Shown one piece after another: positions 32,482-42,712 of a DNA stretch of 63,788 nt; within the stretch, counting starts at the first letter, position 1; each line of letters begins with the position of its first letter. Location of the stretch: contig CAZKLD010000010.1 of the NCBI GenBank assembly GCA_964553745.1, positions 1 through 63,788 on the forward strand, given 5' to 3'. The position numbers were made by a program, and so were the translations under genes. The notes below the pieces were generated by a model. That model saw only the letters and a program-made list of their open reading frames with translations, was not told the DNA's origin and made no database searches. The stretch is from STC-113 sp964553745. GTDB lineage: Bacteria > Patescibacteriota > Gracilibacteria > BD1-5 > UBA2023.

Positions 32482-33381
32482 TTAGTTTTCAATTAGAGAA
32501 AAACCGAAATCGCCGATATGCTTGGATGTCATTATCTCACCTTTGCCTGTTATGATTATTCAATTCAGATTATTTTCTTCAATGAATTCCAGAGATTCTT
32601 TCGGGGTCATATTGAAAATGGCTTTTGTTAAAGCATCTGCTTCGCTTGTCTTATCTGCTATCAGCGTAACGCTTGAAATTTCAAAATTATTACCAAGAGT
32701 TTTAGGATTAAGTATATGATGATATTTCTTTCCTCCTATTTGCCAATTCCTCTTGTAATTACCGGAAGTGGCGATTGCCTTTCATGAAATGTCTATAGTT
32801 CACAAGAGGCTTCAATCAAACGGATTCTCTATTCAGACTACCCATGATTTCCCTTTCGCATTAAGTCAGCTAGCGAATATATCTCATCAGGCATTTATGA
32901 AGAAATCGTCATATCAGAAATTATGAAGTATCTGAGTCGCGAGATCGGCCGCATATCACTTCCCCACTCATCAGAAATCAAGCCTCTGGTTCTTTTCAAG
33001 GACTATCTTTCTTCAGCTTATCCTGACTTTAGGGAAATCGGTATCTGATTCTCTTTCCTCGATACTAAATTCATTTTTCATGAAATCTTTGCCGTATCAT
33101 ATTTTTGATAGGTCCACCAGAGGATTGAAATATCAGTCTGTCATACTATAGAATCTTTTGCTCAAGTTCATGAGCTCCATAAATCTCTCTGAAACTTCAT
33201 ATTCTCAATAAGCATTCAGCATGGAAACAGAAGAATGAGGCAAGAATCTCGAAAATTCCTGCTCGAACGAAGCGAAGAAATCAAATATGGTTTCTAGCCT
33301 TCTCTCTATACGCTCGTCGTTTCATATAATTGAAATCTCAATGTCCGTTCAGAGCATTTTTTTTGTTTGTTTGTATTCCAT
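32482..33381 (-). CDS. apbE: FAD:protein FMN transferase
   Basis: 299 residues. ApbE motifs are complete: DFGGVGKGYAAD near residue 138 (three glycines UGA), FFINAGGDIFAS near 170, HHILNPKT near 218 and the metal-binding ADKTSEADALTKA near 235. ApbE attaches FMN to a Thr of partner proteins. No classic FMN-binding partner (NqrC/RnfG type) is in the window. The gene lies upstream of and on the same strand as the reductase fusion, with about 93 bases between. No signal peptide is evident, so it may work in the cytosol. Confidence 0.92.
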
Positions 33382-33590
33382 TTTTAAAGAATTATTTTAA
33401 TTATGCTATAAATCTAGTTTAAAATAAACTTAAATCAAGCAATATAATGTTATAAAGAATAAAATTTGAATTAAAATAATATCCGTCTCAATATAATTCC
33501 TTTCACAAAATTCACATAACTTTATTGATAAATATCTTAGTCGGCTATAATGCTTAAAGTAAGTTAAATTTATCATTAATCCCCATTATT

Positions 33591-34019
33591 ATGAAAGAAT
33601 TCAGCCTGCTCAAGATATATCTTGTCATAATAGCCATCGTGTGACTCATATGAGCCGTAACCTGATATGGGAATCTTGGTTATCAGGCAATCAAGTACAA
33701 ACTCATAACTCCTCAGGAATATCTCATATGAAGCTATGACGCTTATCAGATTAAGCAATGCGAAGATCCCATCGTAGTTCCGTCAAAAGAATCCGCAGTA
33801 ACATCTCCTGCGCCGACGACAACAGTAACGCAAACGCGCACTCCAGAAGAAATCCAGAAATGTAAAGATGAAGCAAGGACTAATATCCTGGCAAAACGAG
33901 ATTATGATTATAAGGATAGCATAATATCAGGTGTAGTTTGGTGAAGCATATTCCTAATCCTTTTCCTCACACATTTCCCTGTTTTTTTCAAAAAATATAA
34001 AGAAGACAGGAAAAAATAA
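33591..34019 (+). CDS. Small membrane protein
   Basis: 142 residues with two TM helices (about 7-27 and 112-132) and a Thr/Pro-rich middle (SPAPTTTVTQTRTPEE). I recognise no family. The N-terminal helix has UGA glycines (IVGLIGAVTGYG). Upstream at 33382-33590 is an AT-rich region with no gene, holding promoters for this gene and divergently for apbE. Confidence 0.65.
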
Positions 34020-34024
34020 TCCAC

Positions 34025-34053
34025 ACTAAAAAAACCCCGCAGGAAATCCTGCG
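34025..34053 (+). terminator. Terminator cut by the sequence gap
   Basis: The stem CGCAGGA / TCCTGCG follows an A run; the expected T run is hidden by the N gap that begins at 34054. Confidence 0.6.
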
Positions 34054-34086
34054 NNNNNNNNNNNNNNNNNNNNNNNNNNNNNNNNN
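34054..34086. other. Assembly gap (33 N)
   Basis: 33 N bases. Hairpin sequences lie on both sides (CGCAGGA ... on the left, GCGTTGGCTGGCC on the right), so this may be a scaffold join at repeats of secondary structure. Confidence 0.99.
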
Positions 34087-34333
34087 GCGTTGGCTGGCCT
34101 TTCTTTTGTTTCGTCTGCTTCTGGAACCGGCCTCACCGCATTTTTGAGGGAGTATATCAGATTCACATCTGAGCTCTCTCGCGGATCTGGTGGTCCAGCG
34201 CTCATCCTAACTTGATAGCAGGATGAAGGACATCGTCAGGTTTTACCCCCACGATTTCACATCAATATTTAATTGTCAATGACCGCCCGAGTGCGAACAC
34301 CCGGGAACTCGTGCTGCATTTGAAGCAACTTGC

Positions 34334-34398
34334 GGTGACATCTAAAACATCATTACATAAACCACTGGAGGTTAAGCAAATGCGGCAAAGATGTCACC
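34334..34398. other. Inverted repeat enclosing SD and ATG
   Basis: GGTGACATCT (34334-34343) and AGATGTCACC (34389-34398) are perfect 10-base complements, separated by 45 bases that hold GGAGG (34367) and an ATG (34380). The two arms could fold as one hairpin in either transcript. Confidence 0.65.
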
Positions 34399-34457
34399 GG
34401 CTGTTTGAGTTATCCAAGAAACTGGCGATTGTCTTATTAAAATATTGCGGATGTTAA
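34380..34457 (+). CDS. Possible 25-residue peptide
   Basis: Starts 8 bases after a perfect GGAGG, which is rare in this genome, and ends at TAA. The peptide is basic, with Cys at both ends. It lies within the inverted repeat described above. It may be a genuine small gene, a leader peptide, or chance. Confidence 0.25.
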   Translation: MRQRCHRLFELSKKLAIVLLKYCGC

Positions 34458-34510
34458 TTAAGCAGGCTCCTCCTTTTGTTTGAGAGCCATTGTGGCTTCT
34501 CATGTTTATG

Positions 34511-34538
34511 TTTATATCGATAAAAATGTGATTGTCAA
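34511..34538 (-). promoter_or_regulatory. Promoter, minus strand
   Basis: TTGACA and TATAAA with a 16-base spacer on the minus strand, directing transcription toward the N gap. Confidence 0.55.
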
Positions 34539-34602
34539 ATAAATTTTGAAAAATAGCTGAATTATTGTTAATTTTTGCTTCTTTGATGGAAAATAAAAAG
34601 AA

Positions 34603-34632
34603 AGAAGGCCAGCAAAGCTGGCCTTCTTGTAT
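34603..34632. terminator. Strong hairpin terminator
   Basis: AGAAGGCCAGC / GCTGGCCTTCT stem followed on the minus strand by a T-rich tail. It would end the unit started at 35087-35114. Confidence 0.8.
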
Positions 34633-35086
34633 GTTTCTTCCCGTAACATCCTCACCTTCAAGTTCGCTAATCTGATGTCACCCGTGAAAGGGGTAGATCC
34701 GATTGCTTTACTGTCCAGTTTTTGGTGTCCGGTAATTCACCGACGGTGTAAGCCGGTCAATCACGTATGCGGGAATCGCTTCCCCCATTTCACTTCCAGA
34801 AGATATGCGGTTTTCAATGAACGCAGGTGGCAGGTGTCTGCCTAAGATTCCATAACAGGTTGCGATGTTAGACGGCCCGTGTGTTTTGGCATGGTCCCTT
34901 GATGGGAATTTGCGATGGTGGGCATCTTGCTTCCGTCTCTGGCTCCTTGAGTTCAACTGGAATCTCTGAAGATGTGAATGTCGGTCTCCTCTGATCCTGG
35001 TTAGAGTTTCAGTGAATGTTTCGCGGTAAGTAACAGTTCCTCCTTTTCGTATTTCCTGAGCCTTAAGTAGGCTCCTGATGAATGTA

Positions 35087-35114
35087 GTTATATTCAATCA
35101 TATAGCTTTGTCAA
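35087..35114 (-). promoter_or_regulatory. Promoter, minus strand
   Basis: TTGACA and TATAAC with a 16-base spacer on the minus strand. The transcript would run to the hairpin at 34603. Confidence 0.6.
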
Positions 35115-35236
35115 ATATTTTTATAAAAAAAAGTTTTTTTGGCTTGATTATGCATATAATAAGTCATAACAAAAATTTGCCTTTAGGGGTCCGATATGCT
35201 AAAGTTGTTTTTGTATTTATATCTAATCCATGCTCT

Positions 35237-37636
35237 ATGAAGAAAATCATTTTGTGACTTTTTATTTTTTGCTTCTTTTCACAAGCATTTGCAATAGACA
35301 AGGTAGTCGTGCTTCCTGGTGGGAATTGGAGTACTTTTTCAACTCCGAAAATTTTAAGCAGCCTCACATTTGATAGTGCCAGCAGCACACTTCTGAGCAA
35401 TAGCTGAGCAGGATTGTTTTTCTATACGTTAAGCTGAGGAACCTGGCAATCAGTCAAGGCTGACATCAATACTATCAAACCCCTTGAATGATACATGATA
35501 TATAATTCAAATCTTAGTGATGTGAATCTTAATCTGACTTACAAACCTTGAGCGACACCGACAGAAAGGCTATTTTCAAAAAATCTGAATGCCTGATGGA
35601 ACCTTGTCTGAATCACTTCCCTTCTGAATCCGCTTTCATCTATTTGACAGAATGCAACGATGGCGGTGGATTTTACAAAAACATGAACTGCAAATTGGCA
35701 GAATCTAGTCATAGCCCAAAATTCAATCTATAATTGAAATTCATCACTATCAGGGCTAACTCCCGACTTCTGAGAATCTTATGCAGTCTTCATGTCCGCA
35801 GCTTGAATTTACGGAGGAACACAAAGTCCTGTTCTGGATTATTCGATTAATTACACGGCAACCTGACAAACCTCAGTAAATGTCACCCCTTGAGCAACCT
35901 GAGTCAAGCTTCTGGAATTCAATATGGATTCAGGTGCGAATTGAGGTGCACAAGTCAAAAAATTGATTTTCCGCGCTGTGACATCAAACTGAATTGACCT
36001 GAATGGCATATTGATATGAACATCTTTAAAAATCACTAACGTTAAAACTGGAGATATCGTTCATCAGTGATGATTCGGTGCAGCTCAGGATTCTACGCTT
36101 AATTTCGATATCCTTAATGCAGAAATCCTACCCGATGAGGTGATAATTCCACTTTGATGAAGCTGATTGACTGTAGAGGTTTTTGCTGATTTCAAAAATA
36201 ACGTACCTGTTAACACTTCCTTCAGCATCTGACTGAAATCTGCCGATGCGATAGTCAATAATGCAGATAAAGACATGCTGCTTACGGATTCTGATTGAGT
36301 CAGCAATATCACCTGACCTATGATAACGTTCCAAGAAGCGGTATGAGATCTGGATGTTGTCAGAAATGACGGCTTAAGCGATTCCTCAATATTGCCTGGA
36401 ACAAAATGAAAATTAGTTTATGGGGCAAATTTTACAACAACCCAATCTAAGCCTTATTCACTGAGCTATATGACAGTGAATACGACAGGAACGGCAGTAA
36501 GCTACACCGGAGGAAACACCTTTTTGACCCTATACGTCAATGGTGTCGCTACCAGCACAAAATCACTCACCTCAAACAGCGTGATATTCGATGGCTTCAC
36601 TGCCAATGTTTCAAAAACTGCCCCTCTGAATATTCAGATCAAAGCTGACTTCAGCGATGTGACCAACTCTGGAACATTCCAAATACCTTACATAATTTAC
36701 AATGCCGTCAACACTTTGACCTCAACAGCACAAGTCTGCCCTCAGATTCCTGGAGCTATATTTACCATCAGATCTGCAGATGCACAATTCGGTGTCAGCG
36801 ATCTGAATCCTTTGGCCAATGTATTTCTTGCCGGAAGCACCAACAATAGGTTATTTTCTTTCAAGGTTACAGCCCAGAATGACAATGTCAACTTGAAAAA
36901 CATTACTCTCACAGGCTCCAGTCTTGGGGCATTCTCCAATTTCAAGCTTTATGATAGTGCTGGGGTTCTTGTGGCTAATTCCTCTTCCGAAGGAGGTACT
37001 GGTGTCATATTCAATAACATAGATGCCGTGAAATCTCTTGTCGAAATGGATAAATCGGTAAAATTCTCAGTTCATGCAGATGCAGATGCCAATACTGATG
37101 CAACTTGAATCCAATTATCACTTACAAGCGCGACTATCCGCTGAACAAACGGTACAGAGGTGACCCCATCCTCAATTCCTCAGCTTGTATCAAATGCCCA
37201 TGCCGTAGCTCAGAACACTGCAGTGATAGCAAAAGCTTCAAATCCAAGCAAGAACCTTGCAACCAGCGCTCTCAGATTCACAGTCAGCGCCTCAGGCCAG
37301 AATATGGTCACCTTAACCTCAATTGATTTAACTTCCCTTTTGGCCTGATATACAGGTTCGATTGCTGTCAATGTCTACAAGGATGCCATAAGCATTGCGA
37401 ATCTTGCAGGAACAGGGGCAATCTGAAGCAATCAGACTATAGCAATCTGAAATGGTAAAAACACTGTAGATATAGGCTCGACTTCTACATATATAATAGT
37501 TGCAGATGGTGCGGTGATAGATGCATGATCCCCTTCGAGCGACTGGAGCATATTGCTTAAGAATGTGACATTCGATTGATTATCCGCAAAAGATTATTCC
37601 AACATCGGACAATTCCCAATCTCAGAAGTCAAATAA
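35237..37636 (+). CDS. Secreted surface protein, S-layer-like
   Basis: 799 residues with a signal peptide (MKKIILGLFIFCFFSQAFA). It opens with a unit containing GWNLVGITSLL, a feature of several surface-layer proteins, and continues with beta-rich repeats of about 110-130 residues that recur around AFDVT/ADFSDVTNSGTF and GTNGTEV-like text. Ser, Thr and Asn are abundant and Cys is almost absent. No SLH domain is present. The SLH protein starts 16 bases downstream, so the pair may be secreted together, one as anchor. Tens of glycines are UGA. No function beyond surface structure can be claimed. Confidence 0.72.
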
Positions 37637-37652
37637 TAACCAAATGATAAAC

Positions 37653-39317
37653 ATGAAAAAAATTTTAACAAGCTGACTGGTATCCATAATCTTGTTCAGT
37701 CAGTCCTATGCCGCGTCTTTCCCATCCTTGCCGATGACGATCTGGTGAACGCTGAAAAACTGAAGTACGAATTTCAGCGCTGGGACAAAACTCGATTTCT
37801 ATGATTGAGCTTGAAGCCTCATTTCATCCTTTACGACAACCAAAGAATGATATTACTGAGGCAATAATCCTACAACCGACATCAATCCCACATTGCCGTC
37901 CTATGCCTGAAATCTTCAGATCAGATTAACCTGAGCCTGAGTGAATCAAATCCTAACTTCTGCTAATATAACAGCACAGAACATTTGAACTGGCTGTCCT
38001 GACAAGTGAGCGATCATTTTTAACTCCTGAATATGCAGATACGACATTAATATCGCTTCTACAGTTGCAGCGAATGCCTGAATGAATACATTCACCTGAG
38101 CTGTAACATTAAGCTGAGCAAATTCAACTGGAATCGTCTTCTCGTCAACCTGAACCCTTCAGATAAACAGTTCAACATGATGAAATGCGGTTATCCTGCC
38201 AACAAATAATCTCAATATCACAGCTTCGTGAGGATGATGGGATTGAGTATTCATACCTCCTACTGTGACTGTCGCATCATGAGCGATTTCTGTTCCGGCT
38301 TGATATACGAGAATCCCGTCATTGACCTTTAAGATCTGATCAGAGACAAACTCGCTTATTCTCAGCTGATGAAGCGCAATGGTGAATATCAACGTCTGAA
38401 CTGCCTACAACTGAAAAATCCTTAAGATATATAGAGCAGATAATACCCAAAGCCAATATTCATATCTTGCCGACTGCACTGTCGCATCATGAATATGCAG
38501 CTTCAGTTCAAATCACTTCTCAGTATTCAGTCTTGCTGAGCCGGTTGCTGTAAGTCCTCCTGCCACGGTTCCGACCGCACCCCCAGCTTCTAGCTGAGGC
38601 GGAGGAGGATGAATAGTGTCCGTTTCCACAACCGTTCCAACAACTTCAACAGTCTCCACATCAACGGGCACAGCAACTTCATCTACATGAACTGTAGCGA
38701 CCACAATTCCAAATGCTGAAAATAAATCAACAGCTGCAGAAACCAAAACCCAGACAGTCAGCACAGGCCCTGTATTCAATGATATATTCACTTCATTCGC
38801 AAAAACTGATATAGAGTACTTTGTCTCTAAATGAGTCATAAAATGATTCCCGGATTGATCGTTCAAGCCGAATCTGGATACCACAAGAGCTGAATTCCTC
38901 GCAATAATCATGAAATGAATGGATTATGTCTGACTCGACCCTAGCGTGACAAAGACCAGCTTCACCGATGTCAAAGTCTGATGGATGATAAGATATGTTG
39001 AGGCATGAAAGAAGCTTGGGATCAATTGACAGATCATTGATTGAAAATCCGTATTCCGTCCGAATGATTCGATAACAAGAGCCGAGGCCCTTGCAATAAT
39101 ATTCAAGGTTGCCAACCTTCAAACACAAGAATCCAGCAATGCGATTTTCGCCGATATAGAAAGTCCATGGATGATAAAATATGTCAATAAGGCCAAGGAA
39201 CTCTGAATCACAAGCTGACAGACTGTCAATTGAAGATTCATATTCAGGCCAAATGACTGAATTACAAGAGCCGAGACGCTCAGGATGCTGACAAAGGCAC
39301 TGTCCGTGAAACAATAG
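37653..39317 (+). CDS. SLH-anchored surface protein
   Basis: 554 residues: a signal peptide, a beta-rich N-terminal half with one Cys pair region (GTGCPDKG, NSGICRYD), a poly-Gly linker, a Ser/Thr-rich stalk, and three SLH domains at about residues 375-554 (FPDGSFKPNLDTTRAE, FRPNDSITRAEAL, FRPNDGITRAETL). The plan matches the large SLH protein at 1736-4750. It is directly downstream of and probably cotranscribed with the 799-residue surface protein. Stop is TAG, followed by a terminator. Confidence 0.88.
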
Positions 39318-39326
39318 CAATAAACA

Positions 39327-39357
39327 AAACAACTCCCGTGCGGGAGTTGTTTTTTAT
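39327..39357. terminator. Bidirectional terminator
   Basis: AAAACAACTCCCG / CGGGAGTTGTTTT hairpin between the SLH gene and the convergent proS. Confidence 0.88.
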
Positions 39358-39371
39358 CAAATGCTTATAGT

Positions 39372-40889
39372 TTAAAATGCTCTCGCAACCAGAATCTTGA
39401 TATTATCCTTATCCTTCAGTTCAAAATCATCTATTATCTTAAGCTGGCCCGGATTCGGGATACATCTAGTGGTTGCCTTGAATCTTTCTTTTATCTCTGA
39501 TTCGAATTTAGAATTATTGTTGTTATCGGATTTATCCCATTCATAGATTGCGAATTTGCCATCCTCGATTGCTTTTCATACCTCTTCGAGGCTTCTGCAA
39601 GGAACGATATTTTTCTCGAGCCTTTCTCTGCTTCTTCTGAATAATTCAGCTTGTCATTCTGATAGGAATTTATCCACCTGAGCTGATGCATCAGATACAT
39701 TCACTTGCACCTTCTCTCATGTGATTCTGGAGATCACTGTGCACAAACCGGCTTCCATCTCTTTCTGTCAGACGACTATTGCCACAGGATAACCTGAAAG
39801 CTCAAAATCCGTGATCTTCTCTCAGAACCTCGCATCTCTCCTGTCTGACATTATCTTGTCTCAGTTATCTCACACGAATGCTTTGAAATATTCTCATTTA
39901 ACAGGAACTCAATCCCCTTCAATCTTCCCTATTATGGATTCTCAGATATTTTTAATGTAAGCATCGACCTCAGCTTGGTTTTCTTTTCAGTATATAGGCA
40001 GGATAACAGCTTTGTATTCTGACATCTTTGGTGGGATGATAAGTCATTTCTGGTCTGAATGGCTGGATATGAGTCATCCGATCGAACGAGTCGATAATCC
40101 CCAAGAGGTATAGCATGGAAATTCCTTCTTTCATTCCCTTCCTAGGAATGACACATCGAATTGTTCCATGAATCCCTGTCATAATAAGTGCGAAGTGCAT
40201 ATCTGCAAAGCCCAACCGTTTGACATCATCGGCTCATATGTGAAAGTCATATCCGCTCAAGCGAATTTTTCAGATTCCGATTTTTGACCTGCTACTCAGA
40301 AAATAGCCATCTGTTCCTGAAGGTTCTTGATATATACATTAAATAGGATATCGAGCGCAAATTGCTTCGCCTCATCTTTTGTCTCATGGAGAGTGTGTCA
40401 CTCCTGCCAGTAGAATTCCGCAGTGCGCAAAAATGGTCTGGTTCTTTTTTCCCATCTCATTACATTCACCCATTGGTTTGTGAGAATCGGCAAATCCCTA
40501 TAACTCTGTAGCTCTCATCTGAAATACTCGCAGAACATAGTCTCAGAAGTCGGCCTTATTGCCAGCTTATCTTCTAATTCCTTTCATCAACCATGCGTTA
40601 CAACAGCCAATTCCGGTGCAAATCATGCTACATGATCCTTTTCCTTTTCAAAAAAAGACATCGGTATAAGCAAAGGAAGATACACATTCTGTACACCTAA
40701 TTTGGATAAATCCTTATTCATCGCAGCTTTCATTGTCTCCCAAAGAGTTACAGATTTCGGCTTGAATATTATACATCCTGGAGTCGGAGAATATTCGAAT
40801 AAGTCTCATGCTTTTGCGACATCCAGATACCATTGTGAGTAATCCTCTTCTTTAGATGCGATTTTGATTTTAAGATTGCTTTGTTCCAT
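39372..40889 (-). CDS. proS: Prolyl-tRNA synthetase
   Basis: 505 residues, the short archaeal/eukaryotic-type ProRS without the bacterial editing insertion. Motif 2 is TAEFYWQEGHTLHETKDEA, motif 3 region SNGWALQICTSHLLGQGF, followed by the anticodon-binding domain (AVILPIYGKENQAEV, GEKITDFELSGYPVAIVVG) and a C-terminal zinc/tail domain ending VARAF. The frame has many UGA glycines (DVAKAGDL, HGGGKE, EGHTLHE). It charges tRNA-Pro in the cytosol. The region upstream (40890-41173) holds the promoter space shared with the divergent gene at 41174. Confidence 0.95.
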
Positions 40890-40967
40890 ATTTATTTACT
40901 GGTTAATGTAATAGTTTATTTATATCCGAAAACAACCGTTTTTCATAATTTAAAAGATTGTTTTTTC

Positions 40968-40995
40968 TTGACTATAATATGCAAATCATTATAAA
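40968..40995 (+). promoter_or_regulatory. Promoter before the UGA-free gene
   Basis: TTGACT and TATAAA with a 16-base spacer, about 180 bases before the ATG at 41174. The spacing matches the two promoters of the anomalous segment. Confidence 0.5.
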
Positions 40996-41173
40996 TGACA
41001 AACTTCATTGTTCAATAACATAAATTCCGCCATATAAAAACAAAACGAATGAAGGGGTGACGCTGTGATCAGGACTTGTATTAAGTTCCTTCGTTTCTGC
41101 CCATTGGCATCTTTAACCTCTTCCTCTCGTCTTATAAGGTAGATGAAAAATTCACGATACAAGGAGAACAGCC

Positions 41174-41599
41174 ATGAACAAAATCATCATTGCAGTCGCA
41201 TCAACCCTTTTGCTGGCTATCCTTGTATCGAACGCTTACGGGAAAGATGATATCTACTCGTCGTTCTACAAAAACGAGGAAAATTGCAGCCTGCTAGCAA
41301 AAGCAAGCTTCGAAGCTTATCGGATGTTTGCAGATAGCCACTTGTTACTGCTCTCATTCGGCAATAACTCCAGCAAGTATGACAGGTTCTACAATCGAAA
41401 GTTCAAAGAGATGCAGAATATCAGCTATATCCGTAGCAATAGGCTCTTCACTGACGAAGTGGTCAATCAGCTCCTACGAGACGCAATCTACATATGGGAG
41501 AAGTCAGGGAATGATTACATTACTGAGCAGCAAGCCGATTACAGAATCAGATTCAAAAACTGCATGAGCCCGACTGAGAAGATAGAGGATTCGCAATAA
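41174..41599 (+). CDS. Exported protein of unknown function, UGA-free
   Basis: 141 residues with a clear signal peptide (IIIAVASTLLLAILVSNAYG) and two Cys in the mature part (EENCSLL, RFKNCMSP). It differs from nearly all neighbours: a strong AAGGAG SD lies 8 bases before the ATG, no UGA is used, and the long leader carries an extra short GTG frame. It could be a recent arrival from a standard-code genome or a gene of the same foreign material seen after the N gap. No family recognised. A terminator follows. Confidence 0.6.
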   Translation: MNKIIIAVASTLLLAILVSNAYGKDDIYSSFYKNEENCSLLAKASFEAYRMFADSHLLLLSFGNNSSKYDRFYNRKFKEMQNISYIRSNRLFTDEVVNQLLRDAIYIWEKSGNDYITEQQADYRIRFKNCMSPTEKIEDSQ

Positions 41600-41672
41600 A
41601 AACAAAATAGCGATGAAGTGCAAACGAATGGCAGAGATGGATTCCATATCCATATTCCACCATCAAACAAAT

Positions 41673-41706
41673 GAAAACCCCCAGGACTCAGGTCCTGGGG
41701 GTTTTA
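41673..41706. terminator. Bidirectional terminator
   Basis: AAAACCCCCAGGAC / GTCCTGGGGGTTTT hairpin, between the UGA-free gene and the convergent EamA gene. Confidence 0.9.
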
Positions 41707-41710
41707 CCTT

Positions 41711-42589
41711 TTATTTCACAGAAACGAAGACTAAGAGTATAAGGAAACCTAGCAGTATTTTCCTGATTTCCTTTGCCGGATGTTTTTCCTTCAGAACCAG
41801 AATCGCAAGAACGGTAGTAACCAACATTTCAGAAACTCAAAGGATATTGGCAATATTGATGGGCATATATTTGTACGAGAACAACAGGCTTCAGCTTCAT
41901 AATGCAATCAATATTCATCAAAGGGCAGGTGCAAATATTTTATTTGAATCCATCGCCAAGGGTTCATTTCTTATAATGGAATATTTTATTATGAATACAG
42001 AAATTGCAATGGTAATAGATCCTAGATAAGCTATCAGCATTGTCATGATAGGAGAAGCGATGGAATATTTTATCATATATCCCTCAATTCAGTAACAAGC
42101 TGTCCATCATATTGCACACAGAAGAGCAAATACGTATCAGAGAAATTCATGTCTATTTCATCATTTTCCCGATATATAGGTCATATACATTACAAATCAT
42201 ATGAAAGCGAATGCTGCAATCGTTTTGGGAACAGACAGGATTTCATTGCCTCAATAAATAATGATATTGATGAAAAAAAGGAATACCAGATAAGAATACG
42301 CCAACATGAAGAACGTTCAGGTATTGAGTTTCTTAAGTCATAAGTACATTATGATATTGACTGAATAAGCTATTATTCATACGCCTAGCAAGGCCAGAAG
42401 ATATGGAGTTGCAGGCAGAGAAAAGCTTTCTCAAAGAAAGAACAGCAGTATAAAACATGCCGCCAAACTGAAAGAATACCTCAGGAGCAATGATATTATC
42501 TTGTTGTTTCAGTTCGACACTATCTTGTCTGTGATATTCACAAGTGCGAATAAAACAATGCTTAATGCAACAAAAAAATATCAAAGCAT
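41711..42589 (-). CDS. EamA/DMT-type membrane transporter
   Basis: 292 residues with about ten TM helices in two halves, the layout of drug/metabolite transporters: MLGYFFVALSIVLFALVNITDK at the start of half one, and LGYVFALLCAIGWTACYGIEGY at the start of half two. Each half ends with the family-typical stretch (FFMLAYSYLVF, NIANILGVSEMLVTTVLAIL). UGA encodes many membrane glycines. Substrates of this family range from nucleotides to amino acids and cannot be predicted here. The first in-frame ATG was used. Confidence 0.8.
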
Positions 42590-42650
42590 AAGTTCGATTA
42601 AAAAATTATGATTACAATAATAGGGAAAAAATCATTATAACAAAATATTT

Positions 42651-42679
42651 TTGACAAATTATAAAAAATAACCTATCCT
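42651..42679 (+). promoter_or_regulatory. Promoter of pilin gene 1
   Basis: TTGACA (42651) and TATCCT (42674) with a 17-base A/T-rich spacer. A nearly identical block precedes pilin gene 2. Confidence 0.75.
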
Positions 42680-42712
42680 TACAAAAAATATTATCATTTA
42701 AACATTTACTGA

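Larger units (their letters stand above)
34087..35236. other. Anomalous segment without recoded genes
   Basis: Over 1.1 kb with higher GC than its surroundings and no long code-25 gene. Two minus-strand promoters (34511-34538 and 35087-35114) each lead into about 400-480 bases. The upstream unit ends at a strong hairpin (34603-34627), and both start with AAAAGGAGGA text near their 5' ends. A 129-codon minus frame (34708-35097) begins inside its own promoter and is probably not a gene. The segment may hold two structured RNAs, or may come from another genome through a join at the gap. Confidence 0.5.

Noticed and set aside
34708..35097. A 129-codon minus-strand frame
   Set aside because: Its start overlaps the -10 box of the promoter there, no family is recognised, and codon use is odd; kept only as part of the anomalous segment.
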